Origin: Paracoccus sphaerophysae
GTDB taxonomy: Bacteria > Pseudomonadota > Alphaproteobacteria > Rhodobacterales > Rhodobacteraceae
DNA length: 64,000 bases
Reading direction: 5' to 3'
Assembly (NCBI RefSeq): GCF_000763805.1
Contig: NZ_JRKS01000001.1
Span: 62,001-126,000 of the forward strand
Positions 36,555 to 50,232 of this stretch are shown here, one piece after another (positions within the stretch are counted from its first letter, which is position 1; each line of letters starts with the position of its first letter). Made by a program: the position numbers and the translations under genes. The notes under the pieces were generated by a model. That model had not been told where the DNA came from and made no database searches. It was given only the letters and a program-made list of their open reading frames with translations.

Positions 36555-36995
36555 TCAGAGCGGTTTCTTAAAGCCGATATGCGAGGGGGTAAAGCCGAGC
36601 CGGGCATAGAAGCGGTGCGCGTCGGTGCGGGTGGCGTTGGTGGTCAGCTGGATCAGCTGGCAGCCGGCGGCGCGGGCGCGGGCCTCGGCGTCGGCCATCA
36701 GCGCGGCGCCGAGGCCCCGGCCGCGCAGATCGGCGGCGACGCGGACTCCCTCGACGTGGGCGCGCCGGGTGGCGGTCAGCGACAGGCCCGAGATCAGCGT
36801 GAGCTGGTAGCGGGCGACGATGCGGCCGTCCTGTTCGGCGACGATCAGCCGGTTGCCGCCTTCGTCCTGCATGGCGTCGAAGGCGGCGAGATAGGGGGCG
36901 AGATCGGCGCTCTCGCGGCCGTGGCCCAGCACATCGTCGGCCAGCAGCGCGACGACGGCGGGCACGTCGACGCGGGTCGCCTCGCGCCAGATCAC
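36555..36995 (-). CDS. GNAT family N-acetyltransferase
   Basis: A 146-residue acetyltransferase with the acetyl-CoA loop [20 protein letters not shown] (abbreviated V-x4-R-G-x-G-x-A) and the C-terminal [20 protein letters not shown]. It starts within the trpF stop (4-base overlap) and ends 19 bases before trpB, so it belongs to the trp operon here. GNAT genes with the sequence [13 protein letters not shown] at the end are common, but the substrate is unknown. It may be a passenger in the operon. Confidence 0.87.
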   Translation of the reverse strand: MIWREATRVDVPAVVALLADDVLGHGRESADLAPYLAAFDAMQDEGGNRLIVAEQDGRIVARYQLTLISGLSLTATRRAHVEGVRVAADLRGRGLGAALMADAEARARAAGCQLIQLTTNATRTDAHRFYARLGFTPSHIGFKKPL

Positions 36996-37645
36996 GGGGC
37001 GCCGGGTTCGCCGGCCGCCGCTGCGACTAAGGCGCGGATCAGGGCCGGGTCCTTGATCCCCGGCGCGCGTTCCACGCCCGACGAGACGTCCACCGCCTGC
37101 GCGCCGGTCAGCCGGATCGCCTCGGCAACGTTGCCGGGGGTCAGCCCGCCGGCCAGCATCCAGGGTTTGAGGAACCGCCGCCCGACCAGCAGTCGCCAGT
37201 CGAAGGCGATGCCGTTGCCCCCCGGCAGCGCCGCGCCAGGGGCGGGCTTGGCGTCGATCAGCAGCAGGTCGGCTGCAAGGCCGTAATCCCAGATCGCGTC
37301 CAGATCGGCGGCCGAGGCCACGCCCACCGCCTTCATCACCGGCAGCCCGGTGCGGGCCTTGACCGCCGCCACGCGGTCCGGAGTCTCGTGGCCATGCAGT
37401 TGCAGGATGTCCAGCGGCACCTCGGCCAGCACGCTGTCCAGCAGCGCGTCGTCGGGATCGACGAACAGCCCGACCCTGGCCATGCCGACCGGCACACGTG
37501 CCGCCAGCACCGCGGCGGTCGGTGTCGGGACGTGCCGGGGCGATCGGGGGAAGAAGACCAGCCCTGCGTAGCGCGCGCCGGCGTCGGCCGCGGCATCAAC
37601 GTCCTCGGGCCGGGTCAGGCCGCAAATCTTGGCGACAGCACCCAA
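36992..37645 (-). CDS. trpF: Phosphoribosylanthranilate isomerase
   Basis: A 217-residue TIM-barrel enzyme of tryptophan synthesis. It shows the catalytic Cys in [15 protein letters not shown], the Asp region [27 protein letters not shown], and the phosphate-binding [12 protein letters not shown] and [12 protein letters not shown]. No ATG or GTG lies near the family start; TTG 37645, six codons before KICGLT, is the best candidate and has no clear ribosome site. It begins 11 bases after the lapA stop and may depend on re-initiation. Confidence 0.92.
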   Translation of the reverse strand: MGAVAKICGLTRPEDVDAAADAGARYAGLVFFPRSPRHVPTPTAAVLAARVPVGMARVGLFVDPDDALLDSVLAEVPLDILQLHGHETPDRVAAVKARTGLPVMKAVGVASAADLDAIWDYGLAADLLLIDAKPAPGAALPGGNGIAFDWRLLVGRRFLKPWMLAGGLTPGNVAEAIRLTGAQAVDVSSGVERAPGIKDPALIRALVAAAAGEPGAP

Positions 37646-37655
37646 GGGAGGGGTG

Positions 37656-38057
37656 TCAGCGCGGCGCAGGCAGGGTGGTCTGCCCCGGCGCCGCCGGCGC
37701 AGGCGCCACACGGGGGGCGTCGAGGATCGCCAGCACCTCGTCGCGGGGCGCGGCATGGGTGGTGCGCAGTCCGCCGACCTCGCGTTCCAGCTGGCGCAGT
37801 TCAAAGGCGCGGCGGTTCGATTCCTGGCGCAGGTGGGATTCGCGCAGCCATTCCCAGATCAGACCCAGCACCATGCCGATCAGCAGCGACATCAGGATGA
37901 CCAGGAACAGCGGCATCCGCGCCGACCAGGTGCCGCCAAGATACTGGCCGAACTGGCCCGGGAACAGGCTGACATCCACGATCTGGCGGTTGGCGAGTGC
38001 CACGGTCAGCAGCGAAATGGCCAGGACCGCGACGAACAGCATGCGAAGATAGCGCAT
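37656..38057 (-). CDS. lapA: LapA (DUF1049) family membrane protein
   Basis: A 133-residue inner-membrane protein with two helices (about 4-22 and 48-70) and a cytoplasmic coiled region ([18 protein letters not shown]), ending in a Pro/Ala tail. In E. coli LapA works with LapB in controlling LPS synthesis. No lapB is adjacent here, and the role in this organism is inferred. The position between ihfB and trpF is conserved in Rhodobacteraceae. AGGGAGCTATCT lies before ATG 38057. Confidence 0.85.
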   Translation of the reverse strand: MRYLRMLFVAVLAISLLTVALANRQIVDVSLFPGQFGQYLGGTWSARMPLFLVILMSLLIGMVLGLIWEWLRESHLRQESNRRAFELRQLEREVGGLRTTHAAPRDEVLAILDAPRVAPAPAAPGQTTLPAPR

Positions 38058-38124
38058 AGATAGCTCCCTTTCGGCCTCGGGCCCCCCGCGGCCCCCCGGT
38101 TGTCCCGCAAGGGACTAGCCGCGC

Positions 38125-38418
38125 TCAGCCCTCGCTGTCCAGCCCGTTCAGCCGGTCGCGCAGCAGCTTTCCGGTCTTGAAGAACGGGACGTGCTTCTGC
38201 TCGACCTCGACGGCCTCGCCGGTGCGCGGGTTGCGCCCCATGCGCGCGTCGCGCCGTTTGACCGAGAAGGCGCCGAAGCCCCGCAGCTCGACCCGGTCCC
38301 CCCGGGCCATGGCCGCGATGATCTCGTCAAAGACCGTGGCCACGATGCGTTCGACGTCACGCTGGAACAGATGCGGGTTATCCTCGGCGATTTTCTGGAT
38401 CAGTTCGGACCGGATCAT
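38125..38418 (-). CDS. ihfB: Integration host factor subunit beta
   Basis: A 97-residue DNA-bending subunit paired with IhfA. Features are [37 protein letters not shown] and the beta-arm [20 protein letters not shown] with the terminal [12 protein letters not shown]. The start is ATG 38418; the in-frame extension to 38481 is upstream of the normal N-terminus. It follows rpsA after a terminator, the usual rpsA-ihfB order. Confidence 0.96.
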   Translation of the reverse strand: MIRSELIQKIAEDNPHLFQRDVERIVATVFDEIIAAMARGDRVELRGFGAFSVKRRDARMGRNPRTGEAVEVEQKHVPFFKTGKLLRDRLNGLDSEG

Positions 38419-38563
38419 GGCTAACCTGTTTTGTCGAATGTTCCGCGTCCCAGTGCACGGGACCCCGATGAGCGGGATCACAGAGGGCGGGTACGTTGAT
38501 TTCCAACGCCACGCCGGCCGGATTGGTTTCAGAATTTTCTGGCAACCTCATGGGGCTGCACGC

Positions 38564-38593
38564 AAAAAGGCCGCCCCCGCGAAGGGGACGGCC
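38564..38593 (-). terminator. Intrinsic terminator of rpsA
   Basis: On the minus strand a 10-bp stem (GGCCGTCCCC / GGGGGCGGCC, one G-T pair) with a TTCGC loop is followed by TTTTT, 24 bases after the rpsA stop. Some read-through into ihfB is possible. Confidence 0.88.
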
Positions 38594-38616
38594 CGGAATT
38601 TACGCCGAAAGCGGCC

Positions 38617-40296
38617 TCAGTTGCGGCTTTTCAACGCCGCGCCAAGGATGTCGCCCAGCGACGCGCCCGAGTCGGACGAGCCATACTGGTCGATCGCCTC
38701 TTTTTCCTCGGCGATCTCGCGCGCCTTGATCGACAGGCCCAGACGGCGGGTCTTGGTGTCGATGTTGGTCACGCGGGCATCGACGGTGTCGCCGACCGAG
38801 AAGCGCTCGGGGCGCTGGTCCTGGCGGTCGCGGGCCAGGTCCGAGCGGCGGATGAACGACTTGACGCCGTTATATTCCACCTCGATCCCGCCATCCTCGA
38901 TCGCGGTCACGGTGACCGACACGACCGAGCCGCGCTTCACGCCATCGACTGCCTCGGTCATGGTGTCGTTTTCCAGGGCCTTGACCGAGAGAGAGATGCG
39001 CTCTTTCTCGACATCGACTTCCTGGACCACGGCCCGGACCATGTCGCCCTTGCGATAGTTCTGGATCGCGTCTTCGCCACGCTGGTCCCACGACAGGTCG
39101 GACAGGTGGACCATGCCGTCAATGTCGCCGTCCAGGCCCACGAACAGACCGAATTCGGTGATGTTCTTGACCTCGCCCTCGATGGGCGTGCCGGCGGGGT
39201 GGGTTTCGGCAAAGACTTCCCACGGGTTGCGCTGGGTCTGCTTGAGCCCCAGGCTGACGCGGCGCTTCTGCTCGTCGATTTCCAGCACCATCACGTCCAC
39301 CTCTTGCGAGGTCGACACGATCTTGCCGGGGTGGACGTTCTTCTTGGTCCAGCTCATTTCCGAGACGTGGACCAGGCCCTCGATGCCGGCTTCCAGTTCC
39401 ACGAAGGCGCCGTAGTCGGTGATGTTGGTCACCCGGCCCTTGTGGACCGACCCGATCGGGAACTTGTCGGCCACGGTGTCCCACGGATCGGACTGCAGCT
39501 GCTTCATGCCCAGGCTGATGCGGTGGGTGTCCTTGTTGATCTTGACGACCTGGACCTTGACGGTCTCGCCGATCGACAGGATCTCGGACGGGTGGTTGAC
39601 GCGGCGCCAGGCCATGTCGGTGACGTGCAGCAGGCCGTCGACACCGCCCAGGTCCACGAAGGCGCCGTATTCGGTGATGTTCTTCACCACGCCGTCGACC
39701 ACCTGACCCTCGGTCAGGTTCGAGATGACCTCGGCGCGCTGTTCGGCGCGGCTTTCTTCCAGGATGGCGCGGCGCGACACCACGATGTTGCCGCGGCGGC
39801 GGTCCATCTTGAGGATCTGGAACGGCTGCTTGAGACCCATCAGCGGGCCCGCGTCACGCACGGGGCGCACGTCCACCTGCGAACCCGGCAGGAACGCCAC
39901 GGCGCCGCCCAGGTCCACGGTGAAGCCGCCCTTGACGCGGCCGAAGATGGCGCCGTCGACGCGCTCTTCCTTGGCATAGGCCTGCTCGAGCCGGTCCCAC
40001 GCCTCTTCGCGGCGGGCCTTCTCGCGGCTGATCGAGGCTTCGCCGCGGGCGTTTTCCACGCGGTCCAGATAGACCTCGACCTCGTCGCCGATCTTGAGGC
40101 TGGCCTCTTCGCCGGGATTTGCGAATTCCTTGAGATCGACGCGGCCTTCCATCTTGTAGCCGACATCGATGATGGCCTGGCCCGCCTCGATGGCGATGAC
40201 GCGGCCCTTGACGACCGAACCTTCGTCCGGGGTGTCGAGTTCGAAGCTTTCGTTCAGGAGGGCTTCGAATTCCTCCATGGTTGCGGCTTTTGCCAT
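38617..40296 (-). CDS. rpsA: 30S ribosomal protein S1
   Basis: A 559-residue RNA-binding ribosomal protein that brings mRNA to the 30S subunit. Six S1 domains are visible; repeated cores include VKNITEYGAFVDLGGVDGLL, VTNITDYGAFVELEAGIEGL and VKNITEFGLFVGLDGDIDGM. The start is ATG 40296 (MAKAATMEEFEALL) with the usual length for the class. A near-consensus promoter lies about 155 bases upstream, leaving a leader of roughly 145 bases. Autogenous control through such a leader is known in E. coli and possible here. Confidence 0.97.
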   Translation of the reverse strand: MAKAATMEEFEALLNESFELDTPDEGSVVKGRVIAIEAGQAIIDVGYKMEGRVDLKEFANPGEEASLKIGDEVEVYLDRVENARGEASISREKARREEAWDRLEQAYAKEERVDGAIFGRVKGGFTVDLGGAVAFLPGSQVDVRPVRDAGPLMGLKQPFQILKMDRRRGNIVVSRRAILEESRAEQRAEVISNLTEGQVVDGVVKNITEYGAFVDLGGVDGLLHVTDMAWRRVNHPSEILSIGETVKVQVVKINKDTHRISLGMKQLQSDPWDTVADKFPIGSVHKGRVTNITDYGAFVELEAGIEGLVHVSEMSWTKKNVHPGKIVSTSQEVDVMVLEIDEQKRRVSLGLKQTQRNPWEVFAETHPAGTPIEGEVKNITEFGLFVGLDGDIDGMVHLSDLSWDQRGEDAIQNYRKGDMVRAVVQEVDVEKERISLSVKALENDTMTEAVDGVKRGSVVSVTVTAIEDGGIEVEYNGVKSFIRRSDLARDRQDQRPERFSVGDTVDARVTNIDTKTRRLGLSIKAREIAEEKEAIDQYGSSDSGASLGDILGAALKSRN

Positions 40297-40448
40297 GCGG
40301 CTGTTCGATCCTTTGGTCACGGGTTACGGGCCGGGCGGTTGGCTCCGCCGGTCTGTTGATGCCTTCGGCAACGCGAAAGGGTCGCGGCATGATGCCCGAC
40401 CCGGTCCGATGCGGCCTGTTATGGCCATGTCGCGTAAAGACTGGCGCG

Positions 40449-40477
40449 CCTATAGCCGGATTTCGCCCGGCTGGCAA
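40449..40477 (-). promoter_or_regulatory. Promoter of rpsA
   Basis: On the minus strand TTGCCA (40477-40472) and TATAGG (40454-40449) are exactly 17 bases apart in the space between the MFS gene and rpsA. This predicts a start near 40442. Confidence 0.6.
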
Positions 40478-40509
40478 GCCGCGGGGCCCGTGCAGGAAGG
40501 CCGCGGGGG

Positions 40510-41793
40510 TCAGGGTCCGGGCTGGGGCTGGGCGCGCTGGCGCCGCTGCGCCCACAGCGCGATCGCCAGCGCCACCATCATCATCACGGCAGCGGCGATG
40601 AAGGGCATGCCGGGGGCATAGATCGGGGTGTTCTCGCGGGTGAAGACGGCGAAGATCGTCGTCATGATCAGCGGCGAGATCCCCATCGCCACGGCGGCCA
40701 CCGACCCCAGCACGCCCTGCAGCTCTCCCTGCTGGTCGTCGCGGGCGATGTTCGACATGATCTGCTGCAAGGCCGGCCCGCCCAGCCCGGCGATGGCGGC
40801 CAGCGGCGTAAATAGCAGCGCCGCCACCGGGTCGCGCACGACGCCATAGAACAGGAAAGCCACGATCTCGAGCGCGAAGCCCACGATCACCGTGCGCCAG
40901 ACGCCAAAGCGCCGGATCGCCGGCCCGACCAGCACCCCCTGGACGAAGGCCATCGCGACGCCAAAGGCGGCCAGCGACAGGCCGATATGCAGCGGGTCCC
41001 AGCCGAAGCGGGCCTTGCCGAAGAAGCTCCAGACAGCCGGATAGACATAGCCCGCCAGGTTGAACAGCGCGAACACCGCCAGCAGCGGCAGCAGGCCGGG
41101 CAGCGAGCCGATAGCCGAGAACGATGCCAGCGGGTTGGCGCGGCGCCAGCTGAACGGGCGGCGGATGGACCGGGTCACGGTCTCGGGCAGGACGAACCAG
41201 CCGAACACCATGTTCGCCGCGGCCAGCCCCCCCGCGATCCAGAACGGCGCCCGCAGGTCAATGACCGAGGCGAGGCTGCCCAGCACCGGCCCCAGCACGA
41301 AGCCGACCCCGAAGGCAGCCCCGATCAGGCCGAAGTTGCGGCCCTTTTCCTCGGGCGTCGAGATGTCGGCCATGTAGGCGGCCGCGGTGGCGTGGGTTGC
41401 AGCCATGATCCCGCCGATGATTCGCCCGATCAGGATCAGCGTCACGGTGTGGGCAACGGCCAGCAGCACGTAGTCCATCGTCATCACGAACAGCGCCGTC
41501 AGCATGACCGGGCGCCGGCCATAGGCGTCCGAGAGGTTGCCGACGATGGGGCCGAATAGAAACTGCATCGCCGAATAGGCGGTGCCGAGGATACCGCCCC
41601 AGATCGCCGCGCCGGCGAGGTTCTGCCCGGTCAGTTCTTCCAGCAGGTCGGGCATCACCGGGAAGATCAGCCCCATGCCGGTCGCGTCGATCAGCACCGT
41701 CAGCAGCACGAAGATCCGCGCCGCGCGCCCGGCCTTGCGGCGGAAGGCGGCGCGGCGACGGTCGGCGCGGCTGCGGGGAAGGCTGGTCATCAT
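40510..41793 (-). CDS. TCR/Tet family MFS exporter (TetA-like)
   Basis: A 427-residue, 12-helix transporter of the group that includes TetA. It has DATGMGLIFPVMPDLLEEL in helix 1, the cytoplasmic loop GNLSDAYGRRPVML, and GRIIGGIMAATHATAAAYMAD in helix 4-5. The N-terminus is Arg-rich (RSRADRRRAAFRRKAG). Chromosomal members in Rhodobacteraceae are often without a known substrate, so tetracycline efflux should not be assumed. No TetR gene lies beside it. Confidence 0.87.
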   Translation of the reverse strand: MMTSLPRSRADRRRAAFRRKAGRAARIFVLLTVLIDATGMGLIFPVMPDLLEELTGQNLAGAAIWGGILGTAYSAMQFLFGPIVGNLSDAYGRRPVMLTALFVMTMDYVLLAVAHTVTLILIGRIIGGIMAATHATAAAYMADISTPEEKGRNFGLIGAAFGVGFVLGPVLGSLASVIDLRAPFWIAGGLAAANMVFGWFVLPETVTRSIRRPFSWRRANPLASFSAIGSLPGLLPLLAVFALFNLAGYVYPAVWSFFGKARFGWDPLHIGLSLAAFGVAMAFVQGVLVGPAIRRFGVWRTVIVGFALEIVAFLFYGVVRDPVAALLFTPLAAIAGLGGPALQQIMSNIARDDQQGELQGVLGSVAAVAMGISPLIMTTIFAVFTRENTPIYAPGMPFIAAAVMMMVALAIALWAQRRQRAQPQPGP

Positions 41794-41963
41794 CGGGCGG
41801 AGAGCTGCGTCGGGATGCTGGGCGTCATGGGGCGAGGGTCACGGGCTGATGTGGCACGGCGCAGCGCCGGACGGAAGATGGCCCAACTTGACGGGCATGG
41901 AACGTTCGCAACGGAACGCCCCCGGCGCGGTCGCGTTCCCGGCGCGTGACGGCCTCTGCGGGC

Positions 41964-42458
41964 TCAGCCCGTCGCCTGCCGCAGGCCGGCCAGCGCGGCT
42001 TCCAGCTCGGCCCTCAGTGCGCGGCGCTCCTCGGGGGCCAGGAAGGCACCCAGTTCGATCATGCGCGCCCCGTCGCTTAGGGTGAGGTAATCCTCCACCG
42101 GGCCATCGCTGTGCAGCGCCAGCCGCACCCAATAGGGGTTGCCCTGCCAGTGACGCGGCTTTCGGCCGGAATCGTGGCGGGTGACCCCCATCCGGTCGCG
42201 GGTCAGGGTGACCTCCTCGAACGGGCCGCCGCCGCGCCAGCCATGCTGGACCGCCCACCACAGCCCGACCAGCGCCGCAGCGGCGAAGGGCAGCAGCCCC
42301 CACATCACCGCCCGCCCGATCACCGCGACCAGCGGCAGCACCAGCGCCACCGCCGCCGCGCCGATCACCCAGGCAAACCCCTGCGGCGTCAGCGAGCGGT
42401 GGCGCCAGATCAGCAGCCGGCGCGCTTCGCCGCTGTCAGGCTGCCATTCATAGGGCAT
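41964..42458 (-). CDS. DUF2244 domain membrane protein
   Basis: A 164-residue inner-membrane protein with two adjacent helices (about 30-70) and a C-terminal cytoplasmic domain (FEEVTLTRDRMGVTRH, NPYWVRLALHS). The N-terminal LLIWRHRSLTPQGFAWVIG is the DUF2244 signature. This family is repeatedly found near cytochrome oxidase genes in Rhodobacteraceae, as here beside ctaD. Whether it helps oxidase assembly is unproven. It overlaps the VOC gene by 11 bases. Confidence 0.85.
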   Translation of the reverse strand: MPYEWQPDSGEARRLLIWRHRSLTPQGFAWVIGAAAVALVLPLVAVIGRAVMWGLLPFAAAALVGLWWAVQHGWRGGGPFEEVTLTRDRMGVTRHDSGRKPRHWQGNPYWVRLALHSDGPVEDYLTLSDGARMIELGAFLAPEERRALRAELEAALAGLRQATG

Positions 42459-42861
42459 AGGGCCGTGACCCGAGCGGTTCCGAAAAGCGCAGCAGATAGC
42501 CGTCGGGATCGGCCACGACGAACTGCCGGACGCCGAGGTCCCGGTCGCCCGCGCGATACCATTTCTCTTCCACCGGCAGATGCAGCGCCGCGCCCTCCAG
42601 CGCCGCCAGCAGCGGGGCGACCGAGGGCACGGTGATTTCCAGGTTCATCCCGCGCCCGAAGGGGCGGTCCGCGGCGGTCAGGGTCGGATCGAAGGTCCGG
42701 CCGAACGGCAGCCCGTCGATCATCAGCTCCGCCTCGCCCAGGCGCAGGCAGGCGAAGTCGTCCTCGGGGCGGTCATATATGACCTGCCACCCCAGCCGCC
42801 GGTAGAAGGCCAGAGAGGCCGGGAAATCCGACACCGTCAGTTCGGGCACCAGCGCCGCCAT
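42448..42861 (-). CDS. VOC family (bleomycin resistance/glyoxalase-like) protein
   Basis: A 137-residue small protein of the vicinal-oxygen-chelate fold with a bleomycin-resistance-protein pattern: LVPELTVSDFPASLAFYRRL, FACLRLGEAELMIDGL, and the closing QFVVADPDGYLLRFSEPLG. A binding or resistance role is possible, but most chromosomal members are uncharacterised. Its stop lies within the start of DUF2244 (11-base overlap), so the two are coupled. Confidence 0.85.
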   Translation of the reverse strand: MAALVPELTVSDFPASLAFYRRLGWQVIYDRPEDDFACLRLGEAELMIDGLPFGRTFDPTLTAADRPFGRGMNLEITVPSVAPLLAALEGAALHLPVEEKWYRAGDRDLGVRQFVVADPDGYLLRFSEPLGSRPYAL

Positions 42862-42876
42862 GCCTTACCTCACATG

Positions 42877-42904
42877 AAAACGGCCCCGCATCGCTGCGGG
42901 GCCG
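42877..42904 (-). terminator. Intrinsic terminator of ctaD
   Basis: On the minus strand a perfect 10-bp stem (CGGCCCCGCA / TGCGGGGCCG) with loop GCGA is followed by TTTTC, 18 bases after the ctaD stop. Confidence 0.9.
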
Positions 42905-42921
42905 CCAGGTCTGTCACGCGC

Positions 42922-44690
<1,769 letters not shown>

Positions 44691-44751
44691 TGCGTTCGGC
44701 ACGGCGCCCGCCACAAAAGCCGGGCCAGATCACGGGTGCGGGCCGTCCATG

Positions 44752-44781
44752 AAAAGACCCCGGACCGCAGGGTCCGGGGTC
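44752..44781 (-). terminator. Intrinsic terminator of cycA
   Basis: On the minus strand an 11-bp perfect stem (GACCCCGGACC / GGTCCGGGGTC) with a four-base loop is followed by TTTT. Confidence 0.9.
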
Positions 44782-44792
44782 GGGTTCCGCAT

Positions 44793-44816
44793 CCGGCGCG
44801 GGCGCGCCCGCGCCGG
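44793..44816. repeat. Perfect 24-bp palindrome after cycA
   Basis: The 24 bases 44793-44816 read the same on both strands (CCGGCGCGGGCG then its complement) with no spacer, 7 bases after the cycA stop and just before its terminator. A spacer-less palindrome is a poor hairpin but a good two-fold protein site. The meaning is unknown. Confidence 0.6.
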
Positions 44817-44823
44817 GCGAGGA

Positions 44824-45360
44824 TCAGTTGCTGGCCGGAGCGGCCGGCGTGGCGGCCGCCGGGGCCGCAGCGGCAGGCGCCGCAGCAGGCGCAGCGGCGG
44901 CCGGGGCGGCACCAGCCGCGGGGGCAGCGCCGGCGTCAGGCGAATGCTGGGTCAGGAAGGCGATGACGTCGGCCTGGTTCTTGTTCAGCTTGAAGGTCAT
45001 CTTCGTCTTCAGCTTCGGGTCGCCGACCTTTTCCTCGACATACTTGTTGGGGTCGGTGATGTAGTGCTCCAGATCCTCCGGCGTCCACACCTCGCCGGCT
45101 TCACCCAGTTTGATCAGGGCCTCGGAGTACTTGAAGCCCTCTTCGGTCCCCGCCTTGCGGCCGACCACGCCGAAGAGGTTCGGCCCGGTCTTGCCGCCCT
45201 TGACGATGTCGGTGCCGTCGGGCGCCTGGATCATGTGGCAGGCCTTGCATTTCTTGAACTCGGCCTCGCCCTTCGCGGCATCGCCAGCGGCGGCGTCCTG
45301 GGCTGCGGCCGGCATGGCGAGGGCGAGCGTGGCAAGAGTGGCGTAGAGGCTGATCTTCAT
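44824..45360 (-). CDS. cycA: Cytochrome c550
   Basis: A 178-residue periplasmic class I c-type cytochrome that carries electrons from the bc1 complex to the aa3 oxidase. The signal peptide is MKISLYATLATLALAMPAAA. Heme attachment is C38-K-A-C41-H42 and the axial methionine is M121 in KTKMTFKL. The core (CKACHMIQAPDGTDIVKGGK) is Paracoccus c550. After about residue 140 there is a roughly 37-residue tail made almost only of Ala and Pro, longer than the acidic tail I know from P. denitrificans. It is adjacent to ctaD as in Paracoccus. Confidence 0.95.
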   Translation of the reverse strand: MKISLYATLATLALAMPAAAQDAAAGDAAKGEAEFKKCKACHMIQAPDGTDIVKGGKTGPNLFGVVGRKAGTEEGFKYSEALIKLGEAGEVWTPEDLEHYITDPNKYVEEKVGDPKLKTKMTFKLNKNQADVIAFLTQHSPDAGAAPAAGAAPAAAAPAAAPAAAAPAAATPAAPASN

Positions 45361-45474
45361 TGTGTCGTCCCTTCCTCAGGTCGGCAGGTTGGTCATTGCG
45401 CGGGGGCAGGCCCCTCGCTGATGCGCATAGCACGCGCTCGGCTGCTCAACACCAGCAAAAGTCAAATGGCTCCG

Positions 45475-46173
45475 TCAATCCGCAAAATGTCGCAGGAACG
45501 TGACCCTCAGCGCGTGATCCAGGTCGGCCATCGTCACCGGCAGGCCCAGGTCGACCAGGCTGGTGACGCCGTGGCCCGAAATACCGCAGGGCACGATGCC
45601 GGCGTAGTGGTCCAGGTCGGGTTCGACATTGACCGAGATGCCGTGAAAGCTGACCCAGCGGCGCAGCTTGATGCCGATGGCGGCAATCTTGTCCTCGCGC
45701 CCGGTGCCGTCGGGCAGGGGAGGCTTGTCGGGCCGCGCCACCCAGACGCCGACCCGGCCGTCGCGGATCTCGCCCCGGACCCCGAACTCGGCCAGCGCGT
45801 CGATCACCCAGGCTTCGAGCTGCTGGACGAAGGCGCGCACGTCGCGCCCGCGGCGGTTGAGGTCCAGCATCACATAGATCACCCGCTGGCCCGGGCCGTG
45901 ATACGTGTATTGCCCGCCCCGCCCGGTCGGGAACACCGGAAACCGGCCCGGATCGGTCAGGTCCGCCGGCCGGGCGCTGGTCCCGGCGGTATACATCGGC
46001 GGGTGCTCGACCAGCCAGACCGCCTCGGGGGCGGTGCCGTCGAGGATCGCGGCGACCCGCGACTCCATGAAGGCGGTGGCAGCGGGATGCGCGACCAGGC
46101 CGGGGGTCACCAGCCAGTCCGGGCCGCCGGGGCCGAGGGGCATCGAGGTCGTGTCGGAGGTGGGCAGGGTCAT
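45475..46173 (-). CDS. lipB: Lipoyl(octanoyl) transferase
   Basis: A 232-residue enzyme that moves octanoate from acyl carrier protein to lipoyl domains, the first step of lipoate synthesis. It has the substrate motif [12 protein letters not shown], the catalytic lysine K169 in [10 protein letters not shown], and the thioester cysteine C196 in [13 protein letters not shown]. Length is normal. It is divergent from metH; the ORF extension upstream of ATG 46173 is not supported. Confidence 0.95.
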   Translation of the reverse strand: MTLPTSDTTSMPLGPGGPDWLVTPGLVAHPAATAFMESRVAAILDGTAPEAVWLVEHPPMYTAGTSARPADLTDPGRFPVFPTGRGGQYTYHGPGQRVIYVMLDLNRRGRDVRAFVQQLEAWVIDALAEFGVRGEIRDGRVGVWVARPDKPPLPDGTGREDKIAAIGIKLRRWVSFHGISVNVEPDLDHYAGIVPCGISGHGVTSLVDLGLPVTMADLDHALRVTFLRHFAD

Positions 46174-46333
46174 GGCGATCCGATGCCGCGGCGGCGGCCG
46201 GGATGCAAGCGTCGCGCCGGGGCTGCCCGGTCGTCATGAGCGTCCTTCATCTTTCCGCTGAAGAACATGAATTTCCTTTCCCTCGCCCGCTGGCCTATAC
46301 AGCATGGGCATCAGTCCGACCGGAGCCGTCCCC

Positions 46334-50053
<3,720 letters not shown>

Positions 50054-50102
50054 CCCCTTTTCAAACAGCCTGCCCGCCGCTATGTCACGGCGGTCACGGA
50101 AC

Positions 50103-50189
50103 GCGGTCGTGGCGGAATTGGTAGACGCGCAGCGTTGAGGTCGCTGTTCCTTAACCGGAGTGAAAGTTCGAGTCTTTTCGACCGCACCA
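50103..50189 (+). tRNA. tRNA-Leu (anticodon GAG)
   Basis: An 87-base tRNA with the long variable arm of the leucine class. The acceptor is GCGGTCG/CGACCGC, the anticodon stem CAGCG/CGCTG with loop TTGAGGT (anticodon GAG), the T-arm GAAAG/CTTTT with TTCGAGT, and CCA is encoded at 50187-50189. It reads CUC and CUU. It lies 49 bases after metH. Confidence 0.95.
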
Positions 50190-50194
50190 TGAAC

Positions 50195-50232
50195 AAAAGG
50201 CGCCCCGGCAGATCACCGGGGCGCCTTTTTTT
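50195..50232. terminator. Bidirectional terminator between tRNA-Leu and the RTX gene
   Basis: AAAAGGCGCCCCGG (50195-50208) and CCGGGGCGCC (50216-50225) form a perfect 10-bp stem with a 7-base loop, flanked by seven T on the right and four A on the left. It can end both the tRNA transcript and the convergent RTX transcript; the RTX stop codon TGA lies in its right edge. Confidence 0.9.

Noticed and set aside
46174-46333. SAM or cobalamin riboswitch before metH
   Set aside because: The 160-base gap is short and shows neither a cobalamin-box-like string nor the paired helices of known SAM riboswitches.
50103-50232. tRNA-Leu as an attachment site of an integrated element
   Set aside because: No integrase, no direct repeat of the tRNA 3' end and no foreign-looking genes are found on either side.
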